A stretch of 64,000 nt of DNA from positions 1,550,001-1,614,000 of the forward strand of contig CBDDIP010000002.1 in the NCBI GenBank assembly GCA_965229005.1. The letters are read 5' to 3'. The translations under genes were made by a program, and so were the position numbers. Positions 1 through 7,913 of this stretch are shown here, in pieces; position 1 is the first letter of the stretch; the number at the start of each line of letters is the position of its first letter. Under the pieces are notes generated by a model. It worked only from the letters and a program-made list of their open reading frames with translations, ran no database searches and was not told the origin of the DNA. The stretch comes from CBDDIP01 sp965229005 (GTDB lineage Bacteria; Actinomycetota; Acidimicrobiia; Acidimicrobiales; Ilumatobacteraceae).

Positions 1-870
1 GACTTCGCTCTCGTGCACCTGGAACGTGATGTCGTCGAGCACGTCGCGCTGACCGGTGACCGCGACGCGGAGCTTGTCCGTACGCATCCGGACCGTCGTG
101 CCGATGGTGGACTCGCGGCCCTCCGGCGACGGCAGCTGCGAGCCGACCATGAGCTCGGCGAGGTCGCGGCGGGTGACGTCGTTCGGTGTCACCTCGGCGA
201 CCGTGGTGCCGGCGCGGATGACTGTGATGTCGTCGGACACGGCGAGCACCTCGTCGAGCTTGTGCGAGATGAAGATCACCGTTGCACCGTCGGCGACCAG
301 GCGGCGCAGGTTGCGGAACAGCTCGTCGACCTCCTGGGGGACGAGCACGGCGGTGGGCTCGTCGAGGATCAGCACGCGGGCGCCGCGGAACAGCACCTTG
401 AGGATCTCGACCCGCTGGCGCTGACCGACGCCCAGCTCGGACACCATGGCGTTGAGCGGCACGATGATCCCCGATGCGCGAGCGATCTCGGTGACCGTGC
501 GCCGGGCCTCGTTCATCTTGATCACGCCGTTCGTGGCGGGTTCCGACCCGAGGATGATGTTCTCGAGGACGGTGAAGTTGTCGGCCAGCATGAAGTGCTG
601 GTGCACCATGCCGATGCCGGCAGCGATGGCGTCGCTCGGCGACCGGAAGTGCTGCTCGACACCGTCCACCTTGATCGTGCCGGCGTCCGGCTGGTGCATG
701 CCGTAGAGCGTCTTCATCAACGTCGATTTGCCGGCGCCGTTCTCACCGACGATCGAGTGGATGGTGCCCTTGCGCACGCGCAAGCTGACGTCGTGGTTGG
801 CGATGACCCCTGGGAACCGCTTCTCGATCCCCTCCAGCTCGACGGCTGGCTCCTCCACATCAGTGCCCAT
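1..870 (-). CDS. Simple sugar/nucleoside ABC transporter ATP-binding protein (3' end outside window)
   Basis: The ATPase of an importer of the BMP/RbsA-like class. The visible 290 codons hold a full first ABC domain: Walker A GENGAGKST, a Q-loop region MVHQHF, a signature-like LGVGQRQR and Walker B VLILDEPTAVL, followed by the start of a second ABC domain. Such ATPases carry two fused ABC domains of about 500 residues in total, so roughly the last 40 percent lies beyond the window. The start is the ATG at 870, preceded by AGGGG. It lies downstream of the BMP lipoprotein gene and probably upstream of two permease genes that are not visible. The family transports nucleosides or simple sugars; the substrate cannot be read here. 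Confidence 0.9.
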   Translation of the reverse strand, partial: MGTDVEEPAVELEGIEKRFPGVIANHDVSLRVRKGTIHSIVGENGAGKSTLMKTLYGMHQPDAGTIKVDGVEQHFRSPSDAIAAGIGMVHQHFMLADNFTVLENIILGSEPATNGVIKMNEARRTVTEIARASGIIVPLNAMVSELGVGQRQRVEILKVLFRGARVLILDEPTAVLVPQEVDELFRNLRRLVADGATVIFISHKLDEVLAVSDDITVIRAGTTVAEVTPNDVTRRDLAELMVGSQLPSPEGRESTIGTTVRMRTDKLRVAVTGQRDVLDDITFQVHESEV

Positions 871-906
871 GTTCCCCTTGCCCGGATTCGTGGGGTGTTT
901 CTAGCA

Positions 907-936
907 GAGAGCCCGGGGCGTGTGCCCCGGGCTCTC
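907..936. terminator. Strong GC hairpin between binding-protein and ATPase genes
   Basis: A perfect 13-bp inverted repeat (GAGAGCCCGGGGC at 907-919, its complement at 924-936) with a GTGT loop lies in the 123-bp gap between the substrate-binding gene and the ATPase gene. There is no clear U-tract on the minus strand, so it is better read as an attenuator or RNA-stabilising 3' end. It would let the binding protein be made in excess over the membrane components. Confidence 0.7.
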
Positions 937-993
937 GTGCCGTTCATCAACTCGTGATGTTGTCACGAGCAATTCAGTTGTTGCTGACGAAGG

Positions 994-2067
994 TCAGTCA
1001 GCCGGCGTGGTCGGAACCTTGATCTCGCCGGAGATGATCTTGGCCTTGTAGGCCTCGATCTGATCCTTGATGTCGTCGATGAAACCACCGGAGGTGGAGT
1101 AGCCGACGCCGTCGACGGCGAGGTTGTAGGTGGTGAAGCCACCGGTCTTGTCACCGGCCTGGACAGCCTTGGCCATCTCGAACACGGCCACGTCGACGCG
1201 CTTGAGCATCGAGGTGAGGATGTGCTTCTTCTGCTCCGGATCGGTGACCACCGAGTACTGGTCGGAGTCCACGCCGATGGCCCACTTGTCAGCGGCGACC
1301 GCTGCTTCGATGGTGCCCTGGCCCGAACCGCCGGCGGCGGTGTAGATGATGTCCACACCGTCGGCGTACCAACCCGTGGCGATCTCCTTGGCCTTGTCGG
1401 GCGAGGTCCACGCGGCGTTGTCACCAACGGCGCCGAGGTACTGCACCTCGACCTTGATGCCCGGCTTGGCGGCCTCGGCACCGGCGCGGTAGCCGGCCTC
1501 GAAGCGCTGGATCAGCTCGCCGTCCTGGCCACCGATGAAGCCGATGTGGCCCGTCTCGCTCTTCAGCGCGGCGGCGACACCCACCAGGAAGGAGCCTTCC
1601 TGCTCGGCGAAGCCGAGGTTCTTCACGTTCGGTGCGACGGCCGGATCGACGTAGCCGTCGACGATGCCGTAGGTGGTGCCCGGGTTGGCGGCAGCGACGA
1701 CGGCGAGGTCGTCACTGAACAGGAAGCCGACCGCGATCACGGGGTCGTCGCCATTGGCGGTCAGGTTCTCGAGGTTGGGCTTGCGGTCCTCGGCGGCGCT
1801 GGCCTCGACTTCGTCGACGGTAGCGCCGAGCTCGGCCTTGGCGCGGTCCGCGCCGATGCCAGCGAGGTCGTTGAAGGTGCCGTCACCACGGCCGCCGGTG
1901 TCGAACGCGACGCCGAGCTTGAGGCCGGTCGGGGCGACGGTGTCGCCAGTGGTGCCGCCGGGTGCGGTGGTTCCGTCGCTCTTCTTGTCGTCACTGCCAC
2001 AGGCTGCTGCGAACAGGCCCATGGTGGCGACGAGTGCGAGCGCTGCGACGCGCTTGCTCTTGCGCAT
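994..2067 (-). CDS. BMP-family ABC transporter substrate-binding lipoprotein
   Basis: Extracytoplasmic binding lipoprotein of the basic membrane protein (PnrA/BMP) family, 357 aa. A positively charged start, a hydrophobic stretch and the lipobox LFAAAC (Cys23) mark a lipoprotein signal, followed by a Ser/Thr/Gly linker. The body has the BMP pattern: GVAFDTGGRGDGTFND near the N-terminus, GFIGG in the middle, and YTAAGGSGQG and GVDSDQ in the second lobe. Family members bind purine nucleosides or similar ligands. It is first in the operon with the ATPase and has a GGGGGAGAAC ribosome site before the ATG. Ligand identity is inference only. Confidence 0.93.
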   Translation of the reverse strand: MRKSKRVAALALVATMGLFAAACGSDDKKSDGTTAPGGTTGDTVAPTGLKLGVAFDTGGRGDGTFNDLAGIGADRAKAELGATVDEVEASAAEDRKPNLENLTANGDDPVIAVGFLFSDDLAVVAAANPGTTYGIVDGYVDPAVAPNVKNLGFAEQEGSFLVGVAAALKSETGHIGFIGGQDGELIQRFEAGYRAGAEAAKPGIKVEVQYLGAVGDNAAWTSPDKAKEIATGWYADGVDIIYTAAGGSGQGTIEAAVAADKWAIGVDSDQYSVVTDPEQKKHILTSMLKRVDVAVFEMAKAVQAGDKTGGFTTYNLAVDGVGYSTSGGFIDDIKDQIEAYKAKIISGEIKVPTTPAD

Positions 2068-2197
2068 GTGGTTCTCCCCCTATGGAGTGTGGATTGTCGG
2101 ATGAAGGATCATCCGCTGCGGATCCTACCTGAGCGAAATGAGGGCCGGGGTGCCGCGAGCGGTACGAGACCGGCCCGTAACATGGCCGTGATCTGCG

Positions 2198-3166
2198 ATG
2201 TCGTACCGTCCGACCCCCCACCAAGCGCCTCGGCAGCGTGTGACCCACCGCCGATACCAGCTCCGACGTGCCGTTGCTGCGGCGATCGTGCTGGTCCTGC
2301 TGCTCGGCGCGTGGTCCGTGGTCAGCTCCTGGCTGGGTGATGACAGCCCGACGGAGATCGAAGCATCGAGCCCGTCGACGTCCCTGGTCGAGAGCAACGG
2401 GTCGTCGCCGATCACCTCGCCGCCGAGCACGTCCACCACGTCGCCGCCCAGGGAGGACTTCGTTCCGTCGGCCGAGCACCAGGCCGTGCTGTACATCGCC
2501 GGCGACAGCGACGCCGGCGCGTTCGCCCCGTACCTGACCGGGCTGATGAAGGACACCGGCATGGTCGAGACGCACACCGACTACAAGAACTCCACCGGTC
2601 TGGCCCGCCCTGACTTCTACGACTGGCCGGCGCACCTCAACGAGTCGATCCCGCAGGTCAACCCGGACATCGTCGTCGTCACCTTCGGCGGCAACGACGC
2701 GCAGGGCTTGTCGCTGCCCGAGCTGTCGGCATCTGGCAATCCGCAGTTCGTCTTCGATCAGCCCAAAGGCGACGGCGGCGAGACCGACCAGCAGTGGGCC
2801 GAGGAGTACGGCCGCCGAGTCGGTGCCGTCATGGACTTCCTCACGGCCGGCAACCGCACACTGATCTGGGTGGGGATCCCCAACGCCAAGAGCGACACGA
2901 TGACGGCTCGGCTGAAGGTGCAGGACGAAGTGGTTCGTGCCGAGGTGGCCAAGCGCCCGGACGTCGTCTACATCGACACGTGGAAGCGGTTCTCCGGCCA
3001 GAACGGCGGCTACGCCTCGTTCGTGATCGACCCGCGCGACGGACAGGGCAAGGACGTCCGCCAGGGCGACGACTTCCACCTGAACACCACCGGCGCGGAG
3101 ATCCTCTCGCTCGACATCGCCGAAGCCATCAAGACCGAGCTCCGCAACCGAGGCGCCCAGATCTGA
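2198..3166 (+). CDS. SGNH-hydrolase-like protein, DUF459 type, membrane-anchored
   Basis: 322 aa. A basic N-terminus, one membrane helix at about residues 25-45 and a long Ser/Thr/Pro linker (about 50-85) precede a DUF459/SGNH-like domain. SGNH landmarks are visible: GDSDAG (block I Ser), FGGNDAQ (block III) and a terminal DDFHLN carrying the Asp-x-x-His pair. SGNH proteins are esterases or acyl-transfer enzymes acting on cell-wall polymers or lipids; DUF459 members are poorly characterised. The topology implies an extracellular catalytic domain tethered to the membrane. It diverges from the BMP gene across 130 bp and stands alone. Confidence 0.8.
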   Translation: MSYRPTPHQAPRQRVTHRRYQLRRAVAAAIVLVLLLGAWSVVSSWLGDDSPTEIEASSPSTSLVESNGSSPITSPPSTSTTSPPREDFVPSAEHQAVLYIAGDSDAGAFAPYLTGLMKDTGMVETHTDYKNSTGLARPDFYDWPAHLNESIPQVNPDIVVVTFGGNDAQGLSLPELSASGNPQFVFDQPKGDGGETDQQWAEEYGRRVGAVMDFLTAGNRTLIWVGIPNAKSDTMTARLKVQDEVVRAEVAKRPDVVYIDTWKRFSGQNGGYASFVIDPRDGQGKDVRQGDDFHLNTTGAEILSLDIAEAIKTELRNRGAQI

Positions 3167-3172
3167 CCGAAC

Positions 3173-3214
3173 TGGATGTCCCAAACGCGGCACCGCCGCG
3201 TTTCAGACATCCAA
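3173..3214. repeat. Palindromic repeat A (imperfect)
   Basis: An imperfect inverted repeat with arms GGATGTC-CC-AAACGCGG and its complement with two mismatches follows the DUF459 stop codon. It shares the outer sequence GGATGTC/GACATCC with the perfect palindrome near 3437, and the stop codon of the small ORF 3203-3373 lies in its right arm. It may act as a transcription terminator. Confidence 0.6.
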
Positions 3215-3373
3215 TTCCGGCGCTCGGCGCGGGCGGCGCGAGAGGCCGATCGCGAGGATCACAGCGAGCACGATGGCGCCGATCGTCAGCGTCCGTCGGG
3301 AGCGTCCCGGTGCGTCGCCGCAGTCCTCGTCGTGGACGTGGCGTTCGGTCGTGGTCGACCCGTTCGCCCGCAC
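3203..3373 (-). CDS. Possible small single-pass membrane protein
   Basis: A 56-codon frame from a GTG at 3373, with CGGGG just upstream. It has a polar Cys/His-containing N-terminal half, an uninterrupted hydrophobic helix (TIGAIVLAVILAIG) and a basic tail. This arrangement (positive-inside tail after one helix) is typical of a real small membrane protein. It sits alone between two related palindromes in a 314-bp gap between convergent genes, with no other gene in the gap. There is no homology I recognise, so it could be chance. Confidence 0.35.
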   Translation of the reverse strand: MRANGSTTTERHVHDEDCGDAPGRSRRTLTIGAIVLAVILAIGLSRRPRRAPELDV

Positions 3374-3436
3374 GATCGGCCCCGTACCAGTGCGGCGTCC
3401 TCGACGACGATCGGCGGGATCGTACGGGCACCCAAT

Positions 3437-3479
3437 CTGGATGTCTGCGCGCGGCACAGTGCCGCGCGCAGACATCCAG
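3437..3479. repeat. Perfect 21-bp-arm palindrome B
   Basis: A perfect inverted repeat with 21-bp arms and a one-base centre, outer ends CTGGATGTCTG and CAGACATCCAG, lies against the stop codon of the crotonase gene at 3480. It would form a very stable hairpin in either strand and is the likely transcription terminator there. It shares the GGATGTCTG end with palindrome A, so the two look like copies of one element family. Confidence 0.75.
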
Positions 3480-4289
3480 TTACTGCGTCTTGCCGCGTTG
3501 CTGGATGGCTTCGCGTCGCGCGGCGACCTGGTCGGGACTGAAGTTGTCGCGCTGCCAGGCGCGGCCATCGGCGGCCTCGATCGCCCAGCCAGCCTCCTCG
3601 GCGGTGACGGCGGCGTAGGTGTGGCGGATCTGGCGCACGCCGGGCTGGTCGTTGCCGATGATGTCGCGGGCGAGCTGGCGCGTGAACGGCAGCAGGTCGG
3701 CGTGCGACACGACGTGGTTGACGAGCCCGAACTGCAGCGCCTCGTGCGACGACATGAAGTTGCCGGTGAAGCTCATCTCGCGGGCGCGGCGCACGCCGAT
3801 CGCCTGTGGCAGCAGCACGGTCAAACCCCAACCGGGCATCACGCCGACGCGTGCGTGCGTGTCGCCGAACTTGGCCTGCTCGCTGGCGACGAGGAAGTCG
3901 CAGTTCAAGGCGAGCTCGAAGCCACCGGTGATGGCCACGCCGTTGATCGCCCCGATGACCGGCTTGGACACATGCGGGAACGGGCCGCGCTGCGGAGCCT
4001 CGGCTGTGCCCCGCTCGGTGGTCGCCGAGCCGAGGTTGCTGGCGGTGGATCCGAGCTCCTTCAGGTCGAGCCCCGCGCAGAACGCCGGATCGGCACCGGT
4101 GAGGATGATCACGTCCACGTCGTCGTTGGCGTCGGCATCGCGCAGCGCCTTGGGCAGCAGGCGCATCAGCTCGCTGGACAGCGCGTTGCGCGCACTCGGG
4201 CGATTGAGGGTGACGGTGGCGATGCGCTCGCTGATGTCGACGAGCACAGGCGAAGCGTCAGTGGATGCGTCGATGGAGGAGTCGGTCAT
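3480..4289 (-). CDS. Enoyl-CoA hydratase/isomerase (crotonase fold)
   Basis: 269 aa, the usual length. Crotonase signatures are present: VTLNRPSARNALS, FCAGLDLKEL (first oxyanion-hole segment) and NGVAITGGFELALNCD (second oxyanion-hole segment). The first catalytic Glu position (GGFELA) is kept, but the second, usually within FGxPE, reads FGDTH, so hydratase activity is uncertain and an isomerase or other CoA chemistry is possible. It runs with the downstream-oriented gene 4306-4926 as a minus-strand pair. A second crotonase lies at 4953-5708. Confidence 0.88.
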   Translation of the reverse strand: MTDSSIDASTDASPVLVDISERIATVTLNRPSARNALSSELMRLLPKALRDADANDDVDVIILTGADPAFCAGLDLKELGSTASNLGSATTERGTAEAPQRGPFPHVSKPVIGAINGVAITGGFELALNCDFLVASEQAKFGDTHARVGVMPGWGLTVLLPQAIGVRRAREMSFTGNFMSSHEALQFGLVNHVVSHADLLPFTRQLARDIIGNDQPGVRQIRHTYAAVTAEEAGWAIEAADGRAWQRDNFSPDQVAARREAIQQRGKTQ

Positions 4290-4305
4290 GTGCCGACTCT
4301 GCCAG

Positions 4306-4926
4306 TCAGACCTCGTCGTCGGCGGGCCGGAAGGCCAGCTTCAGGTCGCCGAGGCGCACGAGCGTCGCCGCGATCCACCCGCCGAGCGCACCGAAGTGCT
4401 GGTCGAGCATCTCGCTCGCGCCGTCGGCCAACGTCTCCTCGGCCAGTTCGTACAGTCCCTCGTAGGTGACCTCGATGGCGTACTCCGGCTCCCCGGGCCC
4501 GGCCACGCCGCCTTCGTCGGGGAAGGCGATCTCGACGGTGGCGCCCAACCGCTCGAGACGGTCGTCGCCCACCAGCGGGCTGGTGGCGGGCGTGACGGCG
4601 CGGACCTGCTCGGGGTCGGGCTGCGTCTCCAGCCGCTGCACGCGGAAGACGATCTCCATCTCGATCGCCGGCTGCCGATCGAGCACTTCGTCGACGTACC
4701 ACCGGCGGTACGCAGTCTGGCTCCACGACGGCCAGTCGAACGTGACGTGGGCGACGACCCGAGGCGGCTGACCCTCGCCGGGCAGGCCGTAACTGGTCTC
4801 CCACGAGAGGTCGCCGAGGAGCACATCCACTTGGAAGTGCTCGTCGAACGCCTGGCGCTCCAAGAAGGCTGCCTCGAACGCATCGCGCAGCGCGCTGATG
4901 ACGTCGGTGAAGACATGGTCGAGCAT
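4306..4926 (-). CDS. Hypothetical protein
   Basis: 206 aa, no family recognised. Acidic, soluble, without a signal peptide or membrane helix; mixed alpha/beta composition with an internal LxxDLSWETSYGLPGEG segment. Its start codon is 26 bp from that of the divergent crotonase gene, and the 17-bp gap to the crotonase gene at 3480-4289 on the same strand suggests co-transcription with it. A role in the same CoA-linked pathway is a guess from position. Confidence 0.7.
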   Translation of the reverse strand: MLDHVFTDVISALRDAFEAAFLERQAFDEHFQVDVLLGDLSWETSYGLPGEGQPPRVVAHVTFDWPSWSQTAYRRWYVDEVLDRQPAIEMEIVFRVQRLETQPDPEQVRAVTPATSPLVGDDRLERLGATVEIAFPDEGGVAGPGEPEYAIEVTYEGLYELAEETLADGASEMLDQHFGALGGWIAATLVRLGDLKLAFRPADDEV

Positions 4927-4935
4927 GCGAGCCCG

Positions 4936-4945
4936 ACGCTACCGT
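4936..4945. promoter_or_regulatory. Candidate shared bidirectional -10 element
   Basis: The 26-bp gap between two divergent start codons contains ACGCTACCGT, which reads TACCGT (TANNNT) on the plus strand and TAGCGT (TANNNT) on the minus strand, overlapping by the central TA. Each lies 7-9 bases from its start codon, the distance expected for leaderless transcripts. Confidence 0.4.
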
Positions 4946-4952
4946 GTGCCCC

Positions 4953-5708
4953 ATGTCGCTGGTGATCGTCGACGTGGCCGATGGGGTTGCCACGCTCACT
5001 CTCAACAACCCTTCCGAACGCAACACGCTGACCGCGCCGATGGTCACCGAGATCGTCGCGGCCATGGACGGCATCGAGGCCGACGAGTCGATCGGGGCCG
5101 TCGTCGTCACCGGCACGGCGCCCGCGTTCTGCGCCGGCGCCAACCTCGGCAACCTCGCCGAGTCGAGCTCGCAGAGCCTCGGCTCGATCTACGAAGGGTT
5201 CCTGCGCATCGCTCGCAGCCCGCTGCCCACGCTGGCGGCAGTGAACGGTGCGGCCGTCGGCGCCGGCATGAACCTGGCGCTCGGCTGCGACGTGCGCCTC
5301 GCCGCGCGCCGGGCGAAGTTCGACACGCGCTTCCTGCAGATCGGCATCCACCCCGGCGGCGGGCACACGTGGATGCTGCGCCGCATCGTCGGCCCGCAGG
5401 CCACCTTCGCCGGCGTCGTGTTCGGTGAGGTCATGGACGGCGCCGAAGCCGAGCGCGTCGGGCTGGTGCACCGCTGCGTCGACGACGATCAGTTGCTCGC
5501 CGCGGCCCACGAGATGGCCGCACGCGCTGCGTCTGCGCCCCGGGAGCTGGTCATCGAGGTCAAGAAGACGATCCAGGCGATGGCCGACATCGACAACCAC
5601 CCTGCGGCGGTCAAGCGAGAGCTCGACCCGCAGGTGTGGAGCACCCGTCAGCCCTGGTTCGCCGAGCGCATCGCCGCGCTCCAGGCCAAGATCAGCAAGA
5701 AGTCCTGA
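4953..5708 (+). CDS. Enoyl-CoA hydratase/isomerase family protein
   Basis: 251 aa from the ATG at 4953; an in-frame GTG nine bases earlier is possible. Crotonase landmarks: LTLNNPSERNTL, FCAGANLGNL and NGAAVGAGMNLALGCD. Both canonical catalytic Glu positions appear substituted (GAGMNLA instead of a Glu-bearing motif, and FDTRFLQIG in place of FGxPE), while the oxyanion-hole glycines remain. It may therefore be a non-hydratase member such as an isomerase, thioesterase-like or CoA-binding paralogue. Divergent from 4306-4926. Confidence 0.85.
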   Translation: MSLVIVDVADGVATLTLNNPSERNTLTAPMVTEIVAAMDGIEADESIGAVVVTGTAPAFCAGANLGNLAESSSQSLGSIYEGFLRIARSPLPTLAAVNGAAVGAGMNLALGCDVRLAARRAKFDTRFLQIGIHPGGGHTWMLRRIVGPQATFAGVVFGEVMDGAEAERVGLVHRCVDDDQLLAAAHEMAARAASAPRELVIEVKKTIQAMADIDNHPAAVKRELDPQVWSTRQPWFAERIAALQAKISKKS

Positions 5709-5868
5709 GGGTTCGCGCCGAGCGTGACGCTCGACCGCGGCCCGACCGAAAACCGCGCACGATTGTTACCGGTGATGCCTTCCGTGTGACGTGGACGTGG
5801 CGTACGGTCTGATCAAGGGAAGCAGCAAGACACGACCGACGATCATCCAACGATCACGGAGGTTGAGT

Positions 5869-6186
5869 ATGAGCCAGCGCCATCGCAGCCAGGAAGCGGC
5901 ACCGCCGCCGAAAATGGATCTGCGTGCCCACGCCCACAACGAGCGGCATCGCATCAACAGCGAGTTGCACGCCGTTGCGGCTCAGGTGAGTGCGGGCTAC
6001 GAGCCCGACGAGGTGCACGAGCCCGGCAGGGCTTGGGTGCCTGCGCACCACCACGATGCCGAGAAGGGCAAGGCCTCGGCAGGGCGCACCAGCAAGCGCC
6101 ACTGGAAGATGAAGATGTGGAAGCGTCGCACCACGGCCCGCATGGCCAAAGCGCAGGCGTTCCGCGTCGCTGCCGACCAGTCGTAG
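5869..6186 (+). CDS. Small basic hypothetical protein
   Basis: 105 aa from the ATG at 5869, set by a good GGAGG ribosome site; a longer frame upstream lacks one. Rich in His, Lys and Arg with an AHAHNERHRIN segment and a very basic C-terminal third (TSKRHWKMKMWKRR). No membrane helix. The composition suggests nucleic-acid or polyanion binding, but no family is recognised. The 160 bp before it hold no gene. Confidence 0.65.
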   Translation: MSQRHRSQEAAPPPKMDLRAHAHNERHRINSELHAVAAQVSAGYEPDEVHEPGRAWVPAHHHDAEKGKASAGRTSKRHWKMKMWKRRTTARMAKAQAFRVAADQS

Positions 6187-6213
6187 CGGTTTCCGTCGGC
6201 GAGACTCGTCGGC

Positions 6214-6798
6214 ATGACCGACGAGTTCACCGTTGATGACTTCACGCGCCTGAGTGCGATCGTGATCGGCGCATGGGCATCGGCGGTCGATCGTGACTGG
6301 TCGGTGCCTGCGGGCGCGCCCGAGCGTCCGATGGACTGGACGTGCCTGCACACCGCCGACCACACGATCGACTGCGTGTTCTCCTATGCGCTCTTCCTCG
6401 CTTCCGGCAACCAGCAGCACTACCCGCGCTTCGACGAGCTGCGCGCCCTTCCCGAAGCCGGGCCCGCCGACATGGTCGAAGGACTGCGAGCCGTCTCGGT
6501 GATGCTCGCCTCGGTGATCACCACCGCCGATCCCGCGTCGCGCTCGATCATCGTGCAGCGACCGCAGCCGCGCACGGCGCCGCCGTCGGACTTCGCTGCG
6601 CGCGGCGGGCTCGAGCTGATCCTGCACGCGTACGACGTGTGCTCCGGCCTGGGCGTCTCGTTCGATCCGCCGGCCGATCTGTGCGAGCGGTTGTGGGCCA
6701 CGACCACCAAGCCCGAGTGGCGCCAGCCCGAACACACCGCGACGGGCGATGCCTGGAGCGATCTGCTGGAGCGTTCGGGTCGACCGCGGCGGCGCTGA
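6214..6798 (+). CDS. DinB/maleylpyruvate-isomerase-like protein
   Basis: 194 aa. The spacing of histidines fits the mycothiol-dependent maleylpyruvate isomerase N-terminal (DinB-like) fold: TCLHTADHTID in the first helical pair and LELILHAYDVCSGLG further on, the latter close to the family's metal-binding His-x-x-Asp helix. Such proteins bind a divalent metal and often use mycothiol; most actinobacterial paralogues have unknown substrates. No enzyme partner is adjacent, so only the fold assignment is supported. It converges on the acetyltransferase gene, the two ends meeting directly at 6798/6799. Confidence 0.6.
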   Translation: MTDEFTVDDFTRLSAIVIGAWASAVDRDWSVPAGAPERPMDWTCLHTADHTIDCVFSYALFLASGNQQHYPRFDELRALPEAGPADMVEGLRAVSVMLASVITTADPASRSIIVQRPQPRTAPPSDFAARGGLELILHAYDVCSGLGVSFDPPADLCERLWATTTKPEWRQPEHTATGDAWSDLLERSGRPRRR

Positions 6799-7437
6799 TC
6801 AGGGCAGCCAGGCCGCGGCGAACGCGTCTCGACGCTCGGACCACTCCTCGGTGGTGAGCCCGAAGCGCATGTGGTCCTCCCAGACGCCGTTGATCTCCAG
6901 GTAGCGCTCGGCGACGCCTTCCTCGCGCACCTCCAACACCTCCATCACCCGTCGGCTGTTGCGGTTGCGCGGCACGATGCAGATCTCCAGGCGGTGGAGG
7001 TTCAGCTCCTCGAAGGCGAAGCGAGCGACGACGACGACGCCTTCGGCGATGTAGCGGTGGCCGGCGTGGTTGCGGTCGATCCAGTAGCCGACCGTGCCGT
7101 TCTGCAACGCACCGCGGATGATGTTGTTGAGATTGACCTCGCCGGCAAACACGTCGTCGACGAACACCCCGAACCCGAACGCATTGCCGAGCTGCCGCTC
7201 GCGGTCGCGCGCCGAGCAACGCGAGGCGAACGCATCGCGATCGCGCGTCGGGTCGGCGAGGTGCTGGTTGCGGAGCGGCTCCCACGGCACCAGCCACTGC
7301 TCGTTGCGCACGCGCACCTCGGTCCACTGCGGGAAGTCGGTGACCATCAGCGGACGCAGCACGATGCGCTTGCCGTACAACCGCAGGCCGGTGCTCGGCG
7401 GCATCGACGGGTGCCCGAACCGGCGCGGCGCGCTCAC
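6799..7437 (-). CDS. GNAT acetyltransferase, RimJ/RimL type
   Basis: 212 aa from a GTG at 7437 that overlaps the upstream stop (GTGA), indicating coupled translation; an internal Met 11 residues on is the alternative. The RimJ/L pattern is clear: LRLYGKRIVLRPL at the N-terminus, GYWIDRNHAGHRYIAEGV for the acetyl-CoA loop region, and LEICIVPRNRNSRRVMEVL. Family members acetylate protein N-termini or small molecules. It is last in the operon starting with the MobA-like gene. Confidence 0.88.
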   Translation of the reverse strand: MSAPRRFGHPSMPPSTGLRLYGKRIVLRPLMVTDFPQWTEVRVRNEQWLVPWEPLRNQHLADPTRDRDAFASRCSARDRERQLGNAFGFGVFVDDVFAGEVNLNNIIRGALQNGTVGYWIDRNHAGHRYIAEGVVVVARFAFEELNLHRLEICIVPRNRNSRRVMEVLEVREEGVAERYLEINGVWEDHMRFGLTTEEWSERRDAFAAAWLP

Positions 7438-7913
7438 GCGGCCACCAGCTGGATCGCGTCGAGGTGGAGGCGGCGCATGACGCCGACGACGACGCAGCAC
7501 CAGGCGACGATGCTGTCGAGCTCGTCGGCTGGCAGACCGGGGTTGGCGGCGCGGTCGCGGCGCGACTCGGTGGCCATCGTGCGGAAGACCTCCTCGGCTG
7601 CGGAACGATCGAGCGTGTACGGCAGTTCGGTCGCCGCGCCGACCTCGACGGCTGCGATCACCTGTGCCAGGCGACCCATCAGCGAGACATCGGTGCTGTC
7701 GAGCACGTGGGGCGCGAGCCGGACGACGTCGTCGAAGTGGTCGAACACGAGGCCGACGGCGTTGGTCAGCTCTTCGGGTGCCGGCGGGTCGCTGCACAGG
7801 TCGAGCGCCAGCAGCCGCGGACCGATGGGCAGAGCGAGCAGCTCCTCGCCGACGTTCACGAGCAGCTGATCGTCGAGCACGGCGATCCGCACGCGCGTCG
7901 TCTCGTCGCTCAC
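7434..7913 (-). CDS. Shortened Ppx/GppA-like protein
   Basis: 159 aa from a GTG overlapping the DUF501 stop (GTGA). The C-terminal segment ANPGLPADELDSIVAW followed by VMRRLHLDAI matches the conserved end of Ppx/GppA exopolyphosphatases (PGL, then a D-x-I helix), and LPIGPRLLALDLCSDPPAPEE matches their mid-domain DIG-x-RLTE-xx-SDPP segment. A normal Ppx/GppA domain has about 300 residues; here the N-terminal ASKHA nucleotide/phosphate-binding half is absent. In many actinobacteria a full Ppx/GppA gene adjoins DUF501, which supports the relationship. Enzyme activity is unlikely. The assignment is mine by eye. Confidence 0.5.
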   Translation of the reverse strand: MSDETTRVRIAVLDDQLLVNVGEELLALPIGPRLLALDLCSDPPAPEELTNAVGLVFDHFDDVVRLAPHVLDSTDVSLMGRLAQVIAAVEVGAATELPYTLDRSAAEEVFRTMATESRRDRAANPGLPADELDSIVAWCCVVVGVMRRLHLDAIQLVAA

